A stretch of 64,000 bases of DNA from CAZLBC01 sp964557575 (GTDB taxonomy: Bacteria > Planctomycetota > Phycisphaerae > SM23-33), in the NCBI GenBank assembly GCA_964557575.1, contig CAZLBC010000002.1:1-64000 (forward strand), in the 5' to 3' direction. How positions within the stretch are numbered: position 1 is the stretch's first letter; every line of letters starts with the position of its first letter. A program made the translations under genes and the position numbers. The notes beneath the pieces were generated by a model, which saw only the letters and a list, made by a program, of their open reading frames with translations, did no database searches and was not told where the DNA came from. Positions 24,031 to 32,777 of this stretch are shown in pieces.

Positions 24031-26517
24031 TTATTCCGATGATGTCGGCGGTTGCGCGTGGGCCGGGACCGGCTGCCGTGGTGTGGTCTGCGGGGGTTGG
24101 CCGGGGGCGGGGGGCGCGGCGGGGGATTCTCCGGGCTGTGTGATCCCGCGGTCGATAGCCTCGCCGATACGGTCGACGAAGTGAAACCGCATCGACTCGC
24201 GGGTTTCCGGAGGGATATCCTCGATGTCGCGCTGGTTGCGCTGCGGCAGTATCACATCCGTCAAACCGGCGCGGTGGGCCGCCAGGACCTTCATCTTGAT
24301 GCCGCCGACGGGCAGCACCCGCCCGCGGAGCGTGATTTCCCCGGTCATCCCCGCGCAGCCGCGCACCGGGCGCCGGCAGAAGAGACTGGCGATCGCCAGC
24401 ACCATGGCGACGCCCGCGGACGGACCGTCCTTGGGTATCGCGCCCGCCGGCACGTGGAGGTGAACGTCGGTGACGTTGAAGATTTCCGGCTTGATGTTCA
24501 TAGCCTTGGCCTGGGATCGCACGTAGCTGCGGGCGATTTTCGCGCTTTCCGTCATGACCTCGCCGAGCTGGCCGGTCAGGGTCAGTTCTCCCTTTCCGGG
24601 CATGCCCGTGGCCTCCACGAACAGGATCTCACCGCCGTGGGCGGTGACGGACAGGGCGGTAGCGATGCCGGGCATCTCGATGGTTTCCGACCGTTCCGAT
24701 TCGAACCGCTCCCGCCGCAGCAGGTCGTGCACCGTATCGGGGGTCACCACGCAGGGGGGCTGACGTCCCTCCGTTATGCCCACCAGGCCCTTGCGGCACA
24801 CGGCGCCGATCTGCCGCTCGAGGTTCCGGACCCCCGATTCGCGGGTATAGTTCCGCACCGTGGCCCGAAGCGCCTCGTCGGTGAACTCGACCTCGTCTTC
24901 CCGCAGGCCGTTGGCCGCGATCTGCCGGGGGACCAGGTACCGGCGGGCGATGCAGATTTTCTCGTTTTCCGTGTATCCCTGGAGCGTGAGTATCTCCATC
25001 CGGTCACGGAGGGGCGCGGTGATGGGCTCGAGCTGGTTGGCGGTGGTGATGAACATGACGTCGCTGAGATCGAAATCGACGTCGAGGTAGTTGTCGCGAA
25101 AGGCCCGGTTCTGGGCCGGGTCGAGTATCTCCAGCAGGGCGCTGCTCGGGTCCCCCCGCCAGTCGGCCCCGACCTTGTCTATTTCGTCCAGCATGAACAC
25201 GGGGTTCCGGGTGCCGACCCGCTTGACGGCCTGGATGATCCGTCCCGGCATGGCCCCGATGTAGGTCCGCCGGTGGCCGCGGAGTTCCGCCTCGTCCCGC
25301 AGGCCCCCCAGGCTCATCCGGGTGAATTCCCGCCCGATCGCCCGGGCGATGCTGCGGCCGAGGCTGGTCTTTCCGGTCCCGGGCGGACCGGCGAAACACA
25401 GTATGGTGGCGGGGTACCCGCCGCCGTCCCCGGATTCCGCGCCCCGCTCTTTCAGGCGGCTCCGGACGGCCAGGAATTCCAGGATGCGCTCCTTGATGTC
25501 GTCGAGGTCGTAGTGGTCCTCGTCCAGAATTGTTCGCGCGGACGGTATGTCCAGGTGGTCCTCGCTGAGGGTGTTCCAGGGCAGGTCGGCCATCCAGTCC
25601 AGGTAGTTCCTGATCAGGGCGTGCTCGGGCGACTGCGGCGGCACGTTTTCCAGGCGTTTCAACTCCCGCTCGGCCTCCGCGCGGGCCTCTTTGGGCAGGC
25701 CGGCGTCCTTCAGCCGTTTTTCGTATTCCTCCCGGGTCGACTCGAATTCCTGGTCCTCCCCCAGTTCTTTCTTGATCGCCTTCAACTGCTCCCGCAGCAT
25801 GTACTCCCGCTGCTGTTTGCTGATGTTCTTGCTGGCGTCGGTGCGGATCTTCTTGCCCAGGGTGAGGATCTCCCGTTCCCGGGTCAGGTGAGATACCAGC
25901 GCCCGCATCTTCTCCTTGATGCTGTCCATTGCCAGGACCCGCTGGCCGTCTTCGGGATCCATGTGGGCGATGGCGGCGGTCATGTAGACCAGGTAGAGGG
26001 GGTCGTCGGACTGCCTGATGAGTTTCCCGGCCTCTTCGGGGACGTCGGACATGAAGGAGAGAATATCCTCGAGGAGTTCCCGGAGGTTGCGGGTCAGGGC
26101 TTCAAGTTCCAGCCCGTCCTCCACCGTCTCGGGGGCGGTTTCCACCCGCGCCCGGAGGTAGGGTTCCGTGGTAAGCCAGTGGTCGACGCGAAATCGCTCC
26201 CGGCCTTCCAGTATCACCTGCAGCTTGTCTTCGGGCATCTGTATGACGCTCCGGACACGGCACACCGTGCCGGTTTCGTGAATCTGGCCGGGCAGGGGAT
26301 TCTCGACGGCGGGGTCCCTGGCGGTGCAGACGGCCAGCATCCCGCTGTCGTTGATCGTCTCCCGGATCAGTTTCACCGAGCGTGGTTTCCCTACCACCAG
26401 GGGGGCGATCGACCGGGGAAAGAGGACCATGTTTCGCAGCGGCAGCACCGGCAGTTCCGCGGGGATATCCTGCTGTTCGGGGGTATCGTTTTCGTGATCC
26501 GCGAATCCTACGACCAT
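24031..26517 (-). CDS. lon: ATP-dependent Lon protease
   Basis: 828 residues. N-terminal LON substrate-binding domain (ELPVLPLRNMVLFP), a coiled-coil middle region (ISKQQREYMLREQLKAIKKE), AAA+ domain with Walker A FAGPPGTGKTSLG, Walker B FMLDEIDKVG and sensor region, then the protease domain. The catalytic Ser lies in PKDGPSAGVAM and the Lys in GGIKMKVLAAHRAG. A Pro-rich 30-residue C-terminal tail is extra. It degrades misfolded and regulatory proteins in the cytosol. The upstream stress-type element at 26601-26633 suggests stress-induced transcription. Confidence 0.97.
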   Translation of the reverse strand: MVVGFADHENDTPEQQDIPAELPVLPLRNMVLFPRSIAPLVVGKPRSVKLIRETINDSGMLAVCTARDPAVENPLPGQIHETGTVCRVRSVIQMPEDKLQVILEGRERFRVDHWLTTEPYLRARVETAPETVEDGLELEALTRNLRELLEDILSFMSDVPEEAGKLIRQSDDPLYLVYMTAAIAHMDPEDGQRVLAMDSIKEKMRALVSHLTREREILTLGKKIRTDASKNISKQQREYMLREQLKAIKKELGEDQEFESTREEYEKRLKDAGLPKEARAEAERELKRLENVPPQSPEHALIRNYLDWMADLPWNTLSEDHLDIPSARTILDEDHYDLDDIKERILEFLAVRSRLKERGAESGDGGGYPATILCFAGPPGTGKTSLGRSIARAIGREFTRMSLGGLRDEAELRGHRRTYIGAMPGRIIQAVKRVGTRNPVFMLDEIDKVGADWRGDPSSALLEILDPAQNRAFRDNYLDVDFDLSDVMFITTANQLEPITAPLRDRMEILTLQGYTENEKICIARRYLVPRQIAANGLREDEVEFTDEALRATVRNYTRESGVRNLERQIGAVCRKGLVGITEGRQPPCVVTPDTVHDLLRRERFESERSETIEMPGIATALSVTAHGGEILFVEATGMPGKGELTLTGQLGEVMTESAKIARSYVRSQAKAMNIKPEIFNVTDVHLHVPAGAIPKDGPSAGVAMVLAIASLFCRRPVRGCAGMTGEITLRGRVLPVGGIKMKVLAAHRAGLTDVILPQRNQRDIEDIPPETRESMRFHFVDRIGEAIDRGITQPGESPAAPPAPGQPPQTTPRQPVPAHAQPPTSSE

Positions 26518-26600
26518 TCAAGTGTTCCTTTCGGGCTGAGGGGTTATTCACGTTATATCGACACATGGTAAGCGTTGTGAACACGGCGTGGAATCAGGTG

Positions 26601-26633
26601 TTGTCCTGATATCGGGTTGCGAAAAACCTTACC
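26601..26633 (-). promoter_or_regulatory. Stress-type promoter element of lon
   Basis: Minus strand: GGTAAGG, exactly 20 nt (beginning TTTTTCGC, ending TATCA), GGACAA. The distal block ends 84 nt before the lon start codon. One of a family of copies in this window with the same spacing. Confidence 0.55.
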
Positions 26634-26676
26634 GCAACAGGGCCGAAAAACCGCGAGATCCTTCATGAAATGTGCG

Positions 26677-26710
26677 GGCTAAGGCATTTCGAGGCGGGAT
26701 ATCGGGCATG
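26677..26710 (+). promoter_or_regulatory. Stress-type promoter element facing the metallophosphoesterase operon
   Basis: Plus strand: GGCTAAGG, exactly 20 nt (beginning CATTTCGA, ending TATCG), GGCATG. It lies divergently to the lon element in the same intergenic region and about 280 nt ahead of the next plus-strand gene. Confidence 0.5.
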
Positions 26711-26988
26711 GACCGATGCCCTCTGCCGGGACTGCAGGCATAATCGCTATCAATGGGTAAAAACAAGTGATCGAGGGTCCTGCCGGTCCGCGGAGCCGAA
26801 CATATTCACCACGGCGGGAATAGGCATCTTTATTTTCAGCCGGTACGGTGTGTTTGCGGTGTTGTTTCCCGCCCTTTGCCCGAGTTTTAAGTGGAGAAAT
26901 TACGGCGGCACGGGTCATGGTGGCCGAAAGATTCGGTATCCGGCTCCGCGGGGAGACCGGGTTACCGTATAATAGCTATATTCAGTAC
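26711..26988 (+). other. Long leader or second promoter region ahead of metallophosphoesterase
   Basis: The lon/metallophosphoesterase intergenic region is 471 bp (26518-26988). This part holds no convincing gene. A TATAAT box at 26968-26973, 15 nt from the ATG, could give a near-leaderless transcript, but no good -35 box is seen. Confidence 0.35.
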
Positions 26989-27732
26989 ATGTTTACAGAA
27001 TCAGACAAACACCGACAGATACGCGGCGCGGTGGTGTCGGACTTGCACCTGTTCACCAACCGGACCACCGTCCATGAGCATATCGACGATATCCGCCGGG
27101 CCGCCGACGAGTGCGATCTCTTCGTGTTCAACGGGGACATATTCGATTTCAAGTGGTCCCGCCACGGGGGGTTTGCATTGTCTGTGGACGCCGCCGAGGA
27201 CTGGATACGGCGGCTGGTCGCCGCCCACCCGGACACGGCATTCGTGTTCCTGCTGGGCAACCACGACAGCGTGCCCGCCTACCGCGAAACGCTCGACGGG
27301 CTCGCCCGGGAGTTTCCCAACCTCGACTGGCGGGCCGACTGGTACCGCCGCGACGGGCGGCTGTTCCTGCACGGCGACGTCTCCCACCCCCTCGCGTCGC
27401 GGCGGGGCCTCCAGGTCTACCGGGACCGGTGCAACCGGATCCTTCGGCGAAGCCGGTTCCACCACGCCTGCTACTGGCTGTTCGCCCGTTCAGGCCTGCC
27501 CGCGTTCTTTCTGCGGTTCGTCAGCCGGGAGAAGTGTGCGAAACGGATCCTCGCGTACCTGCGGCGGGAGCCGGACGCCGCCCTCGACGAGATCAGCGAT
27601 ATCTACTTCGGGCACGTCCACACCCCTTTCAAGGATTTCACCTGCCGCGGCTTCTCGTTTCACAATACCGGCTCGGCGACCAGGGGGTTTCGCCTCAGCG
27701 TCATCCGGTTCGGTGAAGGGGAGGATCGCTAG
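26989..27732 (+). CDS. Metallophosphoesterase (UDP-2,3-diacylglucosamine hydrolase-like)
   Basis: 247 residues from the ATG at 26989 (an ORF extends upstream, but the domain begins here). Calcineurin-like metal-site motifs are all present: VVSDLHLF, FNGDIFDF, LLGNHDS, LHGDVSHP and GHVHTPF. The arrangement resembles LpxH-like phosphoesterases, but the protein lacks clear LpxH-specific blocks, so lipid A function is only a possibility. The stop TAG is directly followed by the cardiolipin synthase GTG, implying translational coupling and a lipid context. Confidence 0.8.
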   Translation: MFTESDKHRQIRGAVVSDLHLFTNRTTVHEHIDDIRRAADECDLFVFNGDIFDFKWSRHGGFALSVDAAEDWIRRLVAAHPDTAFVFLLGNHDSVPAYRETLDGLAREFPNLDWRADWYRRDGRLFLHGDVSHPLASRRGLQVYRDRCNRILRRSRFHHACYWLFARSGLPAFFLRFVSREKCAKRILAYLRREPDAALDEISDIYFGHVHTPFKDFTCRGFSFHNTGSATRGFRLSVIRFGEGEDR

Positions 27733-29166
27733 GTGAGCGGCTACCAGGACTATTTCGTGTGGATTGCCCTGCTGGTCGTGTTTTATCTGCTCGGCATGAT
27801 CACCGCGGTCCGCGCCCTGTGGACCGCCCGCACCAGCCAGAGCGCGATCGCCTGGATGATATCGTGTATCACGCTGCCCTGGCTGGCCGTGCCCCTGTAC
27901 TGGATATTCGGCAGGAACCGGTTTCACGGATACCGGCTTGCGCGCCGTTCCAGCGACGCCCGGTTCCGCGACATGATCGGCGGCATCCGCGAATTCGGGC
28001 TGCGGGGAAAGGAATTGCCGGAGGCGTTCCGCCGCCGGTACGGCGTCTTCGAGCGGTTGGCGTCGCTGTCGTTTACCGGCGGCAACGACCTGGAACTGCT
28101 GATCGACGGCGCGGCGGCGTTCGCGGCCATATTCCGCGAGATCGAGCGGGCCGAGGAATACATCCTCATGCAGTTCTACATCATCCGGTCCGACGCCCTG
28201 GGGCGGCGGATGCGGGACGTCCTGGCCCGGAAGGCCGCGGCGGGCGTCAGGGTCTATTTCCTCTACGACTGGATCGGGTGTTACGCCCTTTCGGCGGCGT
28301 ATATCGAGTCGCTGAAGGAGGCGGGCATCGATGTCCGGGCTTTCCGGACCGGGAAATGGACACATCAATACCAGGTCAATTTCCGCAACCACCGCAAGGC
28401 GGTCGTGGTCGACGGGCGCTGGGCCGTCACCGGGGGGGTGAACCTCGGTGAGGAATACTGCGGACGCAGCGAGCAGTTCGGCTGCTGGCGCGACACCATG
28501 GTCGGGGTGCGGGGACCCGCGGTCCAGGAGATCCAGCTCTCTTTCGTGGAAGACTGGTTTTTCATCACGGGGAAGATGCCCGAACTGAACTGGCAGCCGC
28601 TTGTCTCCCCGGCGGGGAACCAGAACGCGCTGGTGTTGCCCACCGGCCCGGCCGACGAACTCCACACCTGCAGCATGATGTTCACCCAGGCGATCCACGC
28701 GGCCGAGGAGCGGCTGTGGATCACCAGTCCCTACTTCGTCCCCGACAACGAGATCATCCGGGCCCTGCAACTGGCCGCCCTGCGGGGCGTCGACGTCCGG
28801 GTGCTGATACCCGACCGCCCCGATCAACGCCTGGTCTACTGGGCGTCTTTCACCTACCTGGAGGAGCTTGAGCGGACCGGGGTGAAGTTCTTCCGCTACA
28901 CCCGGGGGCTCCTGCACCAGAAGGTCCTGCTGGTCGACCGCGACCTGGCCCTGGTGGGATCGGCGAACATGGACAACCGTTCCTTCTACCTCAGCTTCGA
29001 GCTGACCATGCTGGTGGTCGACGAGGCATTCGGGGCGGAAGTCGAATCGATGCTGGCGGAGGATTTCTCCTTCGCCCGTTCCGCCGGCGCCGCGGACTAC
29101 CGGGCGAAGGGGCTCGCCTTCCATCTGGCGGCCCGCCTCTCCCGGCTGCTCTCACCGCTGCTGTAG
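27733..29166 (+). CDS. cls: Cardiolipin synthase (phospholipase D family)
   Basis: 477 residues starting at GTG with no gap after the upstream gene. Two N-terminal membrane helices (WIALLVVFYLLGMITAV; SAIAWMISCITLPWLAVPLYW) and two HKD motifs: FRNHRKAVVVDGRWAVTGG and GLLHQKVLLVDRDLALVGS. This is the ClsA-type layout, condensing two phosphatidylglycerol molecules to cardiolipin and glycerol at the inner membrane. Length is normal for the family. Confidence 0.95.
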   Translation: MSGYQDYFVWIALLVVFYLLGMITAVRALWTARTSQSAIAWMISCITLPWLAVPLYWIFGRNRFHGYRLARRSSDARFRDMIGGIREFGLRGKELPEAFRRRYGVFERLASLSFTGGNDLELLIDGAAAFAAIFREIERAEEYILMQFYIIRSDALGRRMRDVLARKAAAGVRVYFLYDWIGCYALSAAYIESLKEAGIDVRAFRTGKWTHQYQVNFRNHRKAVVVDGRWAVTGGVNLGEEYCGRSEQFGCWRDTMVGVRGPAVQEIQLSFVEDWFFITGKMPELNWQPLVSPAGNQNALVLPTGPADELHTCSMMFTQAIHAAEERLWITSPYFVPDNEIIRALQLAALRGVDVRVLIPDRPDQRLVYWASFTYLEELERTGVKFFRYTRGLLHQKVLLVDRDLALVGSANMDNRSFYLSFELTMLVVDEAFGAEVESMLAEDFSFARSAGAADYRAKGLAFHLAARLSRLLSPLL

Positions 29167-29210
29167 GGGCGAAAGGGCGCGGAGGGAATCGTCCTGCCGG
29201 AGAGACCGGG

Positions 29211-29645
29211 TCAGCGGGAGTAGGTGCCCTTTAACACGGCGGAATCGAGCACGTGGCCTTCCATGGCGGCCTCGAGGGCCGATCTGTCGGAACCGGCGGG
29301 CAGGTCCGGCTTCGCGTCGAGGGCATAGAGCGTGAACCGGTAGGTGTGCGTGCCGGCGGGCGGGGCGGGACCGCCGTACTCGAGGGTGCCGAAATCGTTT
29401 TTGCCCGCCACGCCGTCCGGGGTTTTTCCTTCCCCGACCGCCCCGGTATCCGACGGGATGTTCCACAGCAGCCAGTGGTCCCAGACGCCGGCGGGGGCGT
29501 CGGGGTCGTCGACTACCAGGGCCAGCGATGCGGCGTCCCCCGGCACGTCCTCGAACGCCAGCGGCGGCGAGATGTCCTTGCCGTCCGCGGTGTAGAGCGA
29601 CGGTATCGCGCCGCCGTTTTCGAATGCCGAACTCGTGATGTTCAT
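29211..29645 (-). CDS. YbhB/YbcL-type PEBP (Raf-kinase-inhibitor-like) protein
   Basis: 144 residues from the ATG at 29645; RBS AAAGGAGAAGCC precedes it. Phosphatidylethanolamine-binding-protein fold: ISPPLAFEDVPGDAASLALVVDDPDAP, VWDHWLLWNIPSD, and YGGPAPPAGTHTYRFTLYALD. Cytosolic in most bacteria; ligand and role unknown. It is downstream of the UPF0182 gene by 80 nt. Confidence 0.92.
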   Translation of the reverse strand: MNITSSAFENGGAIPSLYTADGKDISPPLAFEDVPGDAASLALVVDDPDAPAGVWDHWLLWNIPSDTGAVGEGKTPDGVAGKNDFGTLEYGGPAPPAGTHTYRFTLYALDAKPDLPAGSDRSALEAAMEGHVLDSAVLKGTYSR

Positions 29646-29725
29646 GGCTTCTCCTTTCCGTTCGTGTTGGTGGGTGTATTCGCTGTTAAAAGGTCGATCT
29701 CCCGGCGGCCGCCGGGAGACAGCGT

Positions 29726-32608
29726 TCATTTCTGTCCCGGGGCCGGCGGCGTTTTCCCTTTCGGTGCATCGCCCGGCGCTTCCCGGGTCAGCCGGTCCAG
29801 GATCTCCCCGAGCCGCTCGAGTTTCGCCGCGGCCTCCGCGAAGCGTTTCTCCCCGTTCAGCCGCAGGTAGCCCGCGAAGGCCTCGTCGGCCTCGCGGAGG
29901 AGCCGTAGCTGCTCGCCGGCGAGCGGCGGCCCGGCCGCCGGGGCGGCCGCCGGCCGCTGTGTCGCGCCCTCGATGAGCCCCTTCATGGCCTTCGAAAAGC
30001 TCTCGGCGTAGCTCATGTTGTCGCCCTCCATGAGGACCACCAGCCGCAGTTCCGGGTAGGCGGCGGCGTCCGCCTGGATGTAGATCGGCTCGACGTACAG
30101 GATGGTCTCCGCGACGGGAATGGCCAGCACGTTGCCCCGGATCACCGTGGAACCCCGCTGGTCCCACAGGGTCAGCCGTTCCGACAGGTAGCGGTCCTGG
30201 TCGATCTTGGTCTCCACCTGCTGGGGGCCGATCAGCCGTTTTTCCTTGGGAAACTTGTAGGCCAGGAACCGCCCGTAGTTGTCCCCGTCGCACATGCCGG
30301 CGATCCAGCCGATCAGCACCTGCTTGTTCTTGGGGTTAAACGGGAGCATCTGGATGTATTCCTGCGCGGCGGTGGCGGGGGGTTTCCACATCATGTAGTA
30401 GGGCTGGATGGGCTGGACGCCCTGGTAGTACTTCTCGGTGGCCCGCACCCAGAGGTCCTCCTGGTTGTAGAACACCTCCGGGTCGGTCATGTGGTACTTG
30501 GAAAAGATCGCCCCCTGGACCAGCAGCAGGTCGGCGGGGTAGCGGACGTGGGCGAAGAGATCCGGCCCCATCCGGTCGATGTCCTTGAACACCCCCGGGA
30601 AGATGTTCCGCCAGGCCCGGATCAGGGGGTCGTCCGCGTCGATGACGTAGAGGTCCACCGCGCCGTTGTAGGCGTCCACCACCACCTTCACCGCGTTGCG
30701 CATGTAGTTGACCCCCCCCATCTCCGGCGGCAGGTCGCCGGCGGCGAGGCGGCCGGTCTGCCCGTCGCCGGCGCGGGGGCCCCGCCCGGAGCGGAAGGGC
30801 TCGCTGTAGGGGTAGTTTTCGGAGGTGGTGTAGGCGTCAATGATCCAGTACAGACGCCCGCCGGCCAGGACGATGTAGGGGTCTCGGTCGAGGCGAAGGA
30901 AGGGGGCTATCCGCTTGACCCGGTCGCGGATCGTGCGGTGGAACATGATCCGGCTGCCCGCGCGGGGGTAGCCGGACAGCAGCAACCGGGTCCCGCCGTA
31001 CCGCCAGCCGAACAGGAACCGCCGCCACAGCGAGCCGATCGAAACGCCGCCGGTCCCGTCGTAGTGGTTGTAGACGTTTGTATCTCCGCGGGGATAGTCG
31101 AACTCGCCCTCCGCGCTGTTGGCGATGCAGAACGTGTCCGTCAGCTCCCCGTAGTAAATACGGGGCTGGTCGATCGCCAGATCCGAATGGGAGGCGACGG
31201 GGGGGATGTCCTTGACCAGCAGTTTCGGGAGCCCCTCGGGGGTGAAGTCGCTGACCGTGGTGAGGGTGATCCCGTTGCCGTGGGTGTACTTGAAGTGCCG
31301 GTTGACGAAGGTCTTGCTGCCCGCCGGCAGGTTCCCGATATCCATCTCCCGCGCGGAGACCATCACCTGGCGGTAGTTGTCGCCGATGGTGTACCGGTCG
31401 ATATCCACGTCGGCGAACCGGTAGTAGAGCCGGATCTCCTGGAACTGCTCGTATACCTGCCCGAGGGCCCGGTAGTCCCACAGCCGGATATTTTCGAACA
31501 GTTTCTTGTTTTCCTCCAGGGCCGTGGTGGTGATGCCGTCGGCGGCGGGGTACTGCCGCTCCTCGACCCGGTCGAGCCGGAACCCTTTCCGGGTGAAATG
31601 GATGTTATGCTCGATGTAGGGTTTCTCCAGGGTGATTTCGTTCGGCTCCACCTTCAGCCACTGCACCAGGGCCGGGGCGAGGCCCAGCAGAACGATCCAC
31701 AGGCCGAGCACCGCCGCGCCGGTTGCCGCCAGGACCGCGGGAACGCCGTACCGCCGGGAGACCGACCACCGGCCCAGGAGGCCTTCCAGGGGGCCGGAGA
31801 GCAGGCGCCGCCTGACCGGGCCGGCCAGCAGCACGATGCCGAAAACGGCGGTGACCGCCGCGACGATCCGGTAGGCCGGCAGCCGGACGTGGACGTCGGT
31901 CCACCCGGCGCCGGCGACCGTTCCCCAGCGGGAGTACAGCAGGTCGAAGCAATCCAGCCAGGTGCCGAACGCCAGCACCAGGAGCAGGGCGCCGGCGGCG
32001 GCGAAAGGGGAGATCGCGGCGTGCGCGCGATCGCCCTTTGCCGGGACTGCCACCCGCAGGCTGTTGTCGTCGTACCGCAGGAAGAGCGTCCCCGCGCAGA
32101 GCAGGAATGCCAGCAGGACCGGGGCGAAGAGCAGGTCGTACACGGCTTTCATGAAGGGGAGGGTGAAAAAGTAGAAACCCGTGTCCATGCCCAGGATCGG
32201 GTCGACGGTCGCCGTGGTCCCCCCGTGGACGAACAGCAGCACGGTCTCCCAGTGGCGAAAGCCCCAGCCCAGGCCGATCAGGCCCGCCACCGCGGCGGCC
32301 CCCCACCGCAAAGCGTTCCAGTCCCGCTTCAGGGACCGCGCGGCCAGGAAGACCGCCGCGCCGGCGATCACCGCCCCGGCCGCCGCCAGGGCCACCTGGG
32401 CGATCACCACCGTCCACAGCCGGCGGGCGTAGCCGAGGGCCTCGAACCACAGGACCTCCGACCAGAATCCCAGGAACCAGAAGAACACCAGGGTGAACAT
32501 CCCCACCAGGATGCCCGCGAAGGCCCACGGCTTCTTCCGCCGGGCTATTCCCACGCCCGCCAGGAGTCCCGCCGAAACAAGCAGCAGCAGAATGATGGCC
32601 GTGTACAT
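29726..32608 (-). CDS. UPF0182 family large membrane protein
   Basis: 960 residues. Seven or so N-terminal membrane segments (residues 1-330) are followed by a large extracytoplasmic domain with the UPF0182/COG1615 hallmarks: FWSEVLWFEALGYA, LKVEPNEITLEKPYIEHNIHFTR, IRLWDYRALGQVYEQFQEIR, YPYSEPF, YMRNAVKVVVDAYNG, and a Gln/Pro/Ala-rich tail. Function unknown in all organisms. A stress-type promoter element lies 100 nt upstream. Confidence 0.93.
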   Translation of the reverse strand: MYTAIILLLLVSAGLLAGVGIARRKKPWAFAGILVGMFTLVFFWFLGFWSEVLWFEALGYARRLWTVVIAQVALAAAGAVIAGAAVFLAARSLKRDWNALRWGAAAVAGLIGLGWGFRHWETVLLFVHGGTTATVDPILGMDTGFYFFTLPFMKAVYDLLFAPVLLAFLLCAGTLFLRYDDNSLRVAVPAKGDRAHAAISPFAAAGALLLVLAFGTWLDCFDLLYSRWGTVAGAGWTDVHVRLPAYRIVAAVTAVFGIVLLAGPVRRRLLSGPLEGLLGRWSVSRRYGVPAVLAATGAAVLGLWIVLLGLAPALVQWLKVEPNEITLEKPYIEHNIHFTRKGFRLDRVEERQYPAADGITTTALEENKKLFENIRLWDYRALGQVYEQFQEIRLYYRFADVDIDRYTIGDNYRQVMVSAREMDIGNLPAGSKTFVNRHFKYTHGNGITLTTVSDFTPEGLPKLLVKDIPPVASHSDLAIDQPRIYYGELTDTFCIANSAEGEFDYPRGDTNVYNHYDGTGGVSIGSLWRRFLFGWRYGGTRLLLSGYPRAGSRIMFHRTIRDRVKRIAPFLRLDRDPYIVLAGGRLYWIIDAYTTSENYPYSEPFRSGRGPRAGDGQTGRLAAGDLPPEMGGVNYMRNAVKVVVDAYNGAVDLYVIDADDPLIRAWRNIFPGVFKDIDRMGPDLFAHVRYPADLLLVQGAIFSKYHMTDPEVFYNQEDLWVRATEKYYQGVQPIQPYYMMWKPPATAAQEYIQMLPFNPKNKQVLIGWIAGMCDGDNYGRFLAYKFPKEKRLIGPQQVETKIDQDRYLSERLTLWDQRGSTVIRGNVLAIPVAETILYVEPIYIQADAAAYPELRLVVLMEGDNMSYAESFSKAMKGLIEGATQRPAAAPAAGPPLAGEQLRLLREADEAFAGYLRLNGEKRFAEAAAKLERLGEILDRLTREAPGDAPKGKTPPAPGQK

Positions 32609-32707
32609 GTCGATCCTTTCCGTAGTCGGGAAGCGATTGCGATGCCGGCCCCGCGGGCGGGGCCTCCGGTAGAGGATAGGCGTCCCGGCCGGCGGCAGCT
32701 ATCGGGA

Positions 32708-32741
32708 AATCCCCCACCCCGCGGCTCTAAAATCCTTAACC
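32708..32741 (-). promoter_or_regulatory. Stress-type promoter element of the UPF0182 gene
   Basis: Minus strand: GGTTAAGG, exactly 20 nt, GGGATT, with the distal block 100 nt from the start codon. The first block is identical to that of the site-2 protease gene. Confidence 0.5.
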
Positions 32742-32777
32742 CCCGTATGCTACGCTGGATCGTGCGGACACCGCGGG